A stretch of 64,000 nucleotides of DNA from Cryptomeria japonica (taxonomy: Eukaryota > Streptophyta > Pinopsida > Cupressales > Cupressaceae), in the NCBI RefSeq assembly GCF_030272615.1, contig NC_081412.1, positions 672,330,823-672,394,822 of the forward strand, given 5' to 3'. Below the pieces are notes generated by a model. It was not told the DNA's origin, did no database searches, and was given only the letters and a program-made list of their open reading frames with translations. Positions 56,701-64,000 of this stretch are shown here, piece by piece. The first letter of the stretch is position 1; each line of letters starts with the position of its first letter. The position numbers were made by a program, and so were the translations under genes.

Positions 56701-57852
56701 ATGACATGTTTTTCTTCTTACCAGTGCACGCAAATATGTGAATTGTCCATGTGGGTGGTTAACTAAGGTTGACCATATGACATAGATGGAGATACTGAGG
56801 ACGTGGAGCATGTAGAATGAATAAATGTCCATATGGATGAAAGAAGATTTTTCTTGCAAAGATGAGTTTCATGAACACACCAAACATGATAGTTTGCAGT
56901 CCAATCAAATTTGATCGTAGGAAGAAATGTTAGATAGTTGCATTTAATAAAGAACAAGTTGTAGGTTGTTGAGTGGCTCCAAAAGATATGATCCCACAAC
57001 CATGATAATATCATAATATCTTTAGTCGACAAGACATCAAGTCACAAAGTAGGTGAATATTACTAAATGTAAAAATTTGATCTCAAAGGTCAATCCAAAA
57101 CTAGAAGAAGATGTAATTAATGTTGGGGGTCAATCTTCCTGTAGGTAGATTTCTTAGAGGCTCAAGTAAATTTATTTTTGAATTATTTTTGGAGGAAAAT
57201 ACTTAGTGTACAGAGATGACAAAACAAGGGGGTAGTTCGATGTGATGTGTGGTAGGTGGAATGAAAGAGAAAAAGATGTAGAGAAAACAAAAAGCCGAAG
57301 AGTGAATGTTGAATAGTGTGTGCAACAAGAAAAGAGTATGGAAGTAGAGAACAAATAAGAGGCTGAGGTGTGAATTTTGAATTGAGAGAAGGTGTAGAGG
57401 AAAAGAGAAAAGTGCAAAAATGAGAGACAAGAGAACATATAGAAGAGGTAGATATCATAGAAGTATAGTCACAAAGTGTGCTAGATAGAGAGCACTGTAT
57501 CAAACAAAGATTAGATAATGTCATGTAGAGATAGGAATAAGACAGAGAGAAGAATATTGAGTTGAATAGCAGAGAAAGAGAGGGAAAATAAGAAACCTTA
57601 GAGAGTCATTGTAACAAAGCATCATGGTATGCGTTGCAATCAGTTTCAAAGAGTTACAAAATCTCAGTTGTAACAAGACATCTCATTGTATTTGAAATTA
57701 GATCATTAGTTTGGTGTGTGTCATATGAGTGGGTGCTCAGATTAAGAGTATGTGCTCCTTTGAGTTGGTGCTCATAAATATCAAGTGTTGGTGCTCCTTT
57801 GGTTTGGTGCCCCTAAAAATTGTAATGTATTGGATATTGCTACTGCTAGGAT
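56701..57852. other. Unassigned stretch with a purine-rich tract
   Basis: A long purine-rich tract (57225-57600, rich in GAGA and AAGA) produces long Ser/Leu/Phe-rich open stretches on the - strand that are not genes. From 57730 the phrase TTGGTGCTC recurs several times. No domain seen. Confidence 0.5.
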
Positions 57853-58527
57853 ATGTTGTTGTCATTGATGTCAACATATTCTTGTATTCCGGTATTGCAA
57901 AGAGTTGTTTTGGTGTTCTGGTGATTGTTGAGAGTTGATCTAGTTGGCTTATATGTTTGACATGTTGAATCAACTAGAGATACTTGATTTAGTGTTGGTT
58001 TCATGATGATATGTGGTGATTTAATCGAGTTATGGTTTCTGGTATGAAGATTGGTTCTTCAGTGTTTAGTGTTGTAGTGTTCTATTATTTTATTTGTTGT
58101 GCTCCAAAATGATTATATATTGAGTTGTGGATTTGGGAGAGTGTTTATGATGTTTGTGTGTATCTTCAATTCAAATGGTTCAATATTTGGTTCTCCACAA
58201 GTTATCTTTCTAGTCCTAGCTACTATTGTTGAGTGTTCTTGAGTATTAGCATGTTGATCGATGGAGATTTGATTAAGTGGTGTTGGTGAAGCTATTACAG
58301 ATGGTTCTAATATGCTTGTTGGTGTTTCCTAATCATTTCCTATTTGTTTCGATGGTCTACATTGATCATTGTGTGCATTATTGAAGATCTTATGGGTCTA
58401 GTGATATTCTTCATGTTATGCGATATTTTTGGTGGTGTAGCACGTTGTGGTTGATCTTGGCAAGATTTCTAGTGGTGTTGCATGTTCGAGGATTTGATTT
58501 GGGTCCATGCTATGTCAGCAATGACAT
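57853..58527 (+). repeat. Copia-type LTR fragment cut by Copia 3
   Basis: Starts TGTTGTTGTCATTGATGTCA and runs without coding domains to the left end of Copia 3. It resembles the LTR starts at 55078 and those of Copia 2 and 3 read on their own strand. Confidence 0.6.
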
Positions 58528-59592
58528 TGTATTTGTAGGTCTCGGGGACAACTGAGAGGTGGGGGGGGGGTGAATTAGTTGTCTAATAAATTCAAACCAA
58601 AATCTTATTAACCAACTTAATGCTTAATATCGATAAGACAGTTAAATGTGCCGGTAAATAGTGTTAATAGGAAATGCTATACCGGTAAGAATTAATGCAT
58701 GAAACATAAGCACAAAGTTAACCACAACACATGACACAAATATTTGTACGTGGAAACCCTGTAAGGGAAAAAACCACGGTGGGAAACCTTACCCACAATT
58801 AGATGATACTACTACAGATAGTAAGTGTACAAAGAGGGGTCTGCACATGCAGAAAGGCCAACAGCCTAGAGCTCACTGCTCAAACACAAATGGGAGTCAC
58901 ACTGACTACAGTTGGATGGTTAAATCCAATGAGAATGTACTGCACAAAATAGCATCTCCATATGCTGGATCTAGTACCGGTGTAATGCTGATATGCTTCT
59001 ACAAAAACCTAACTTCACCTTCAAATGATGTCTTTGTGTATATCTCTGCTTGATCTCACATATATCCTTCCTTAAATCTTTTTCACATTCCACATTTGAT
59101 CTTACAAATAAGATCTTACATTTATACCATACCCTAAGACCAATTTTAGTAGGTTGGCTCTACAAGATATTATAATAAAAAATTTTACAAATAATACAAT
59201 ATCCGATGCAATAACTGATTGAACATGTTGGCTTAATTCTTTTATAACAATAATAAATCATCTCCATAGCGTGCCATGCTGATCTGGAAAAGATAAACCT
59301 GCCAGTGTAACCCTATATAACCTGGACCTATTTGCCGGTAAAAGCAAATATGCAAATAAGAATATACGAATGATATTACTTCAAGGAAAAGTGTCCACAT
59401 GATGTCTTTGACATTACCAAGTGTCTTCCATGTCATTGCAGGTACCGGTAAACATTATATCCTATCGGTTAACCATATACTGGTGATTTTTTGAATAGTT
59501 TACTGATTGTCGGTGAATGTTGCTGGATCTCCAAAGTAGGTGTATTTAGCAAGTGTTGACATCAATGACAAAACCATACCAAAATACCAACA
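58528..59592 (-). repeat. 3' LTR of Copia 3
   Basis: The PPT-side end is clear: on the - strand TGTTGGTATTTTGG, with TTGTCATTGATGTCAACA shortly after. The other end is set at TGTATTTGTAGG (58528) because it starts with TG and lies just outside the G-run (about 58561-58570). This end is less certain. Confidence 0.78.
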
Positions 59593-59606
59593 ATCTCCCC
59601 CTTTGG
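59593..59606 (-). other. Polypurine tract of Copia 3
   Basis: On the - strand CCAAAGGGGGAGAT, directly before the LTR, nearly the same as in Copia 2. It is followed on the + strand by GGCATTGATGGCAA, also shared. Confidence 0.88.
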
Positions 59607-59934
59607 CATTGATGGCAACACAAGATGGAAAAACCATCAAAGTGCCAAAATAGAAATGCCAAGTACAAAAACCAATTCTCCTCCTGGGAGTAATATGTGT
59701 TTATACAAAGATTTATTTACAATACCAATCTCTCCTCAAAAAGATAATGCATTTTTCCATATATCTCTCCCCCTTTGACATCAAATGCCAAAGTCACAAA
59801 AAGGTCAAGTTCATACAAAATACCAACCAATTCAATATACCAACTACTCCCCATGAGAAGTAGCTTCCTCATCAAATACTGGAATAAAAGATTTGTCCAT
59901 TTAATTCTGCTAGTTGATGACAATCATCAACTGT

Positions 59935-60819
59935 CTAAGTCTCTACCAGTGGAGGTAAGACTCCGAGCTGATCTCTGAGATACTCAAAAGTTTCCTTAGG
60001 CAAAGGTTTTGTAAAAATATCTACAAGCTGTTCTTTAGTATTCACATAAACCAGTTTTATTTCCTTTTCTTCAACTTTTTCCCTTAGAAAATTCAATTTG
60101 ATAGAAACATGTTTTGTTTTAGAATGTAACACTAGATTCTTAGATATATCAATTGCTGCAGTGTTATCACAATATATAGTAATAGGTTCCTTGCATTTTA
60201 CCTTTATGTCTTTCAACATTTGCTTAAGCCAAAGTACCTGTGTATAGTTTGTTGCTACTACAACATATTCTAATTTTGCTGTTGATAAAGATGTACAACT
60301 CTGTTTCTTACTTAACCAAGAAACCAATCTCTTTCCAAGAAAGAATGCTCCTCTAGTGGTGCTCTTTCTATCATCCACATCTCCTACCCAATTTGCATCT
60401 GTGTATGCATATAGATCAAAATTTTCATCTTTAGGATACCATAATCCAAGATTTGCTATGCCTTGTAAGTACTGGAAAATCCTTTTTACTGCCGATTCAT
60501 GATTTTCCTTAGGATTACTCTGAAATCTAGAAACTATACATACTGCATTCATAATATCAGGTCTGGTTTGTGTCAAATACTGTAAACCTCCTATCATAGA
60601 TTTGTATCTAGTTGGATTAATAGGTGTAGATTCATCCCTTTGAGATAATTTGTCATTTGTAGTCATAGGTGTGCTTACTGGTTTAGAGTTCTCCATCCCA
60701 AATTTCTTGAGTAGTTCTTTCAAGTACTTAGATTGACTCAAAAATATGCCTTTATCAGTCTGTAAAATCTGCAATCCTAAAAAGAATTTTATTTCTCCAA
60801 TCATAGACATTTCAAATTC
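59935..60819 (-). pseudogene. RT C-terminus and RNase H of Copia 3
   Basis: The frame reads FEMSMIGEIKFFLGLQI, then MIGGLQYLTQTRPDIMNAV, YTDANWVGDVDDRKSTTRGA, SWLSKKQSCTSLSTAKLEYV, ITIYCDNTAAIDISKNLV and EQLVDIFTKPLPKETFEYLR. All RNase H blocks are in place, with one oddity: TAKLEYV where the family has TAEAEYV-like sequence. The only break is the TAG just before the piece (60820-60822). Frame ends at 59935. Confidence 0.9.
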
Positions 60820-61798
60820 ATGCTACATTTTAAGAGAAAATTCTTTGCATAATCCATCTTCTCCTCCAAAGATTATATCATCAACAAATACTTCCATAAT
60901 CAAAATGTCATCATTAGTTACTTTGTAATATAAATTGCTATCTGCATTTCCTTTAGTAAAACCAATTTTTAAAAGATACTTATCCAATCTTGTATACCAG
61001 GCTCTTGGAGCTTGTTTTAGTCCATACAGAGCTTTTCTTAATCTGCAAACCATATCATTGTTATCTGTCAAAGAAAATCCATCAGGTTGTTCAATATAGA
61101 CTTCCTCTTCAAGATCTCCATTCAAAAATGCACATTTAATATCCATTTGATAAACTTTGTAATCCTTGTGAGCTGCAAAGGCCAAGAATAATATAACTAC
61201 CTCAATTCTGGCTACCAGTGCAAAGGTTTCACTGTAATCAACTCCTTCTTTCTGAAAATATCCCTTACACACTAGTCTTGCTTTATTCCTAACAACCTTA
61301 CCATCTTCATTGAGTTTGTTTCTAAATACCCATTTGGTTCCAATTACATTTTTATTTTTAGGCCGGGGAACTAATGTCCAAGTATTATTTTTCTCAATTT
61401 GTCCTAATTCTTCTTCCATAGCTTTAATCCAAAATTTATCTTCACAAGCCTCATTCATAGATAATGGTTCAATTTGAGAAATAAGACATACTTCTTCATT
61501 TGCCAATCTTCCTCTTGTCATGACTCCTTTAAATTTGCTTCCAATTATCTGATCTTCAAAATGATTCAGTCTTACATACCGGGGTGTCTTAGTCTGTTGT
61601 TGTTCTTCAATTACTATGGTATCCTCTGATGATACTGGAGTAACTGGATCATCATTTTGTACTAGTGGATTTACTATTGGTTCATTTGTCATAATTTCTG
61701 TTACTAGTTCAGAGTCTATATACCTTGAAGTTCCTCTGAATTGTTCATCAATCTTTACATTTGTACTCTCAACAATTTTCTATAATCTTTTATTAAAT
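60820..61798 (-). pseudogene. Reverse transcriptase of Copia 3
   Basis: RT blocks: [79 protein letters not shown] and the catalytic [15 protein letters not shown]. Both aspartates are present. The linker begins after an in-frame TGA and TAG near 61781-61798, each where the frame otherwise continues with [13 protein letters not shown]. This copy supplies the glutamine codon that is TAG in Copia 2. Confidence 0.92.
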
Positions 61799-62480
61799 CA
61801 TCTATAAGCTTTACTCTTAGATGAATAACCAAGAAATATTCCTTCATCACTTCTAGGATCAAACTTGCCAATATACTCATCTCTTCTAATATAACACTTA
61901 CTTCTAAAAATTCTGAAATACTTAAGAGTAGGAGTATTACCAAACCATAGTTCATGAGGGGTTTTACTAGTTTCACCTTTGATGTGAACTTTGTTGAATG
62001 TATAGACAGTAGTGCTTACTGCCTCTCTCCAATACACATGTGGTAGATTTGCTTCTAATAACATACTTCTTGCTGCATCCAAAATAGTTCTATTTTTTCT
62101 TTCAACAACTCCATTCTGTTGTGGTGTCTGAGGTGCTGATAACTGTCTTTTGATTTCATTTACTTCAAAAAATGTATTAAAATCTCTAGATGTGAATTCT
62201 CCTCCTTGATCTGATCTTAAACATTTAATTTTCTTACCGGTTTCATTTTCAACCATTGCTTTGAATAGTTTGAACTTCCCAAGTGCTTCTGATTTTTCCC
62301 TAAGAAAAGTAACCCAACACATTCTAGAATAATCATCAATAATTAGCATGAAATATCTATCACCTTGTAAGATTTTAGTTCTAGCCGGACCACATAAATT
62401 AGTGTCAATTAAATCAAGAGCATTATTGAATTTTTCTAGAATAGTTTTGAAACTAGTTCTAACTTGTTTTCCAAATCTTT
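61799..62480 (-). pseudogene. Integrase of Copia 3
   Basis: After a frameshift near 62475 the core reads FGKQVRTSFKTILEKF, then LIDTNLCGPARTKI. The first catalytic residue, Asp in Copia 1, is Asn here. The second Asp (LRSDQGGEF) and the Glu (NGVVERKNRT) are intact. WREAVSTTVYTFNKVHIKGE, FRIFRSKCYIRRDE and DEGIFLGYSSKSKAYR follow. Confidence 0.9.
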
Positions 62481-62486
62481 ACCCCT

Positions 62487-63998
62487 TCAAATTGTATTCT
62501 GAGGTTTCATAATTTTAGATAGATCTCTAACTGCCTTAGAAGTACTAATTTTTACCATGCAATCAAAATTTACATGACATAGTCTTTTATGCCATAGCCA
62601 ACTTTCATCTATATGTGCAATTAAGCATGCCTTTTCACTGTTATTCAAATGAAAGATATTACCTCTAGTATGATTACCGGTTGCAATTTCCAAACCAGTT
62701 CTATTCATGATTTTGCATTTTCCATTTTTAAATTGTAACTGAAAACCTTTCTCAACTAATTGACCAACACTTAAAAGATTATGTTTTAATCCTTCAACAT
62801 AGTAAACATTGTCAGTGTTATGTTTACCATCAAGAGATATTGAACCCTTACCTTTGATTGAATAGGCTTTGTCATCTCCGAATCTTACTAAACCTCCATT
62901 GTATTCTTGAAAGTTCAAGAATTTGCCTTTGTCTCCAGTTATGTGATGTGAGCATCCTGAGTCATTAATCCATTCATCCTTTGATTCAACTTTAGCTGCT
63001 AGGGCTTGTTCTACCGGTTGAGCAATAGGTACCAGTTGATCTTCTATTATAGCAACAAAGACCCATCCATTGTCTGTTGGATCCTCATCAGAATCATTAG
63101 TCACACCTTCATCAGCAATGTAACAAGATTTATCTTTGTTTTTCTTAAATCTGTATCTCTGATATTCAGGATTAGGTTTGTATGTCCTTCTAGCTTCTTC
63201 TCTTAGTCTAGCATGTCTATCAGGGCACCTTGAAGCCATATGACCAATCTTATTGCAGTTGAAACATTTAAAGGGTGCTTTACCTTCATACTTACTTCCA
63301 ATTGGACCTTTTGGCATTTTTCTTGCAAATAGTACTTCAAGTTCTTCAAGCTCTTCATTCTCCTTCTTGGTTTCTTCAAGTTCTTTTACATAAAAGGCTC
63401 TACAGTCTGATTTGTCAAAAGATGGAGAAGATGATGTTGATGCTTTGAAGGCCAAATCAGTTTTTATAGTAGCAACAGGACCAAATTCCTCAATTTCAAA
63501 AGCTGAAAGTTTTCCAATCAATGTATCCCTAGTTACTGATGTATTAGGCATTGTTCTCAACTCATTAATAGCAGTAACCTTCATTTTATATGCCGGTGGT
63601 AAACCTCTTAAGATTTTTGAAACAATCTCATCTTCACTCAAGGTTCCTCCACAACATTTGATACCTAAAACAATTTCATTTACTCTTTCCATAAAAGAAG
63701 AAATTCTTTCATCTTCTTCCATTTTCAGATGTTCATACCTGACTCGGAAGCTTTCAAGTTTTGCAATTTTGACTGTGGAATCCCCTTCATTCAGTGTTTC
63801 CAAATGATCCCAAATAACTTTTGTAGTAGATCTATCTAATAATCCCCTGATTTGTTGATCTGATAATGCACTCAAAAGTACTTCTCTTGCTTTGCAATCA
63901 TTTTCTTCATATTTAGCTAAAGTAATAGGAGCAGGCTGACCAGCTACAGTAGTAGTATAACCATTCTTAGTAACTTCCCAAATGTCTTTACCAATGCA
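62487..63998 (-). CDS. Gag-protease frame of Copia 3, incomplete at window edge
   Basis: The frame is open from 63998 to a stop at 62487-62489 and probably starts to the right of the window. It reads DIWEVTKNGYTTTVAGQPAP near the edge, then Gag blocks IWDHLETLNEG and LGIKCCGGTLSEDEIVSKIL. The zinc knuckle is CFNCNKIGHMASRC. Protease follows with EWINDSGCSHHITGDK (an Asn precedes D-S-G) and GLKHNLLSVGQLV, then the pre-integrase block SWLWHKRLCHVNFDCMV. The part seen shows no stop over about 500 codons, the longest intact retroelement frame apart from the inner element's. Confidence 0.9.
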   Translation of the reverse strand, partial: CIGKDIWEVTKNGYTTTVAGQPAPITLAKYEENDCKAREVLLSALSDQQIRGLLDRSTTKVIWDHLETLNEGDSTVKIAKLESFRVRYEHLKMEEDERISSFMERVNEIVLGIKCCGGTLSEDEIVSKILRGLPPAYKMKVTAINELRTMPNTSVTRDTLIGKLSAFEIEEFGPVATIKTDLAFKASTSSSPSFDKSDCRAFYVKELEETKKENEELEELEVLFARKMPKGPIGSKYEGKAPFKCFNCNKIGHMASRCPDRHARLREEARRTYKPNPEYQRYRFKKNKDKSCYIADEGVTNDSDEDPTDNGWVFVAIIEDQLVPIAQPVEQALAAKVESKDEWINDSGCSHHITGDKGKFLNFQEYNGGLVRFGDDKAYSIKGKGSISLDGKHNTDNVYYVEGLKHNLLSVGQLVEKGFQLQFKNGKCKIMNRTGLEIATGNHTRGNIFHLNNSEKACLIAHIDESWLWHKRLCHVNFDCMVKISTSKAVRDLSKIMKPQNTI

Positions 63999-64000
63999 AT

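Larger units (their letters stand above)
58528..64000 (-). mobile_element. Ty1/copia element 3, the least decayed, runs off the window
   Basis: A 3' LTR (58528-59592) and PPT are followed on the - strand by RNase H, RT, integrase, protease and gag, the last still open at the window edge. Lesions are few: a TAG near 60820, a TAG and TGA near 61781-61798, and a frameshift near 62475. The 5' LTR lies outside. The left flank GACAT (58523-58527) is the predicted target duplication. Confidence 0.92.

Noticed and set aside
57172-57524. Three overlapping Ser/Phe/Leu-rich open frames on the - strand
   Set aside because: They come from a purine-rich + strand tract with no domain and no codon bias.
1-64000. 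tRNA, rRNA, riboswitch, operon or bacterial ribosome binding sites
   Set aside because: None seen. The window is plant nuclear DNA with introns and retroelements.

Overview
This 64-kb window is plant nuclear DNA. It is AT-rich, has no dense gene array, and is built almost entirely of nested, decayed retrotransposons around one damaged disease-resistance (TIR-NBS-LRR) gene. Canonical GT-AG introns, a TIR-type NLR, a PLS-type PPR relic and plant Ty1/copia and Ty3/gypsy elements rule out a bacterium or animal. A monocot is unlikely because of the TIR domain. A gymnosperm (conifer) is my best guess from the retroelement style, but this is inference.

Layout. 1-3450: Ty3/gypsy chromovirus pol relic (+). 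About 4985-10018: Ty1/copia element 1 (+), with its 3' region. 10019-17218: Ty1/copia element 2 (-), complete in structure, with both LTRs, PBS, PPT and a likely TSD. 18290-19510: LRR relic of an NLR. 21564-24981: 5'-truncated LINE (-) flanked by a 16-bp TSD. 25598-25667: possible orphan first exon. 27083-40821: an outer gag-pro-only LTR retrotransposon (-) whose left LTR is split by an inner LTR retrotransposon (+, 27650-36061). The inner element codes for an acidic repeat protein, a protease-like domain and a G-patch-like domain, but no polymerase. 40984-44547: five-exon TIR-NBS-LRR pseudogene (+). 45241-47201: microsatellite, tandem repeat, PPR pseudogene and an unidentified coding-like fragment. 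47625-53885: Ty1/copia element 4 (-), inserted in an AT-rich tandem repeat and itself split by a solo LTR. 55078-58527: Copia-type LTR fragments, one of which carries an LTR-like insert between 22-bp direct repeats. 58528 to the window end: Ty1/copia element 3 (-), the least decayed element, running off the right edge.

How it fits together. No intact host gene is supported. The order of insertion can be read from target duplications: inner element into outer element; outer element just upstream of the NLR; solo LTR into Copia 4; Copia 4 into the AT-rich repeat; Copia 2 probably into the tail of Copia 1; Copia 3 into an older Copia LTR. Many premature stops are TAG or TAA where glutamine is expected, and some are TGA where arginine is expected. 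That pattern suggests C-to-T decay of methylated DNA. No tRNA, rRNA, CRISPR or bacterial-type feature was seen.
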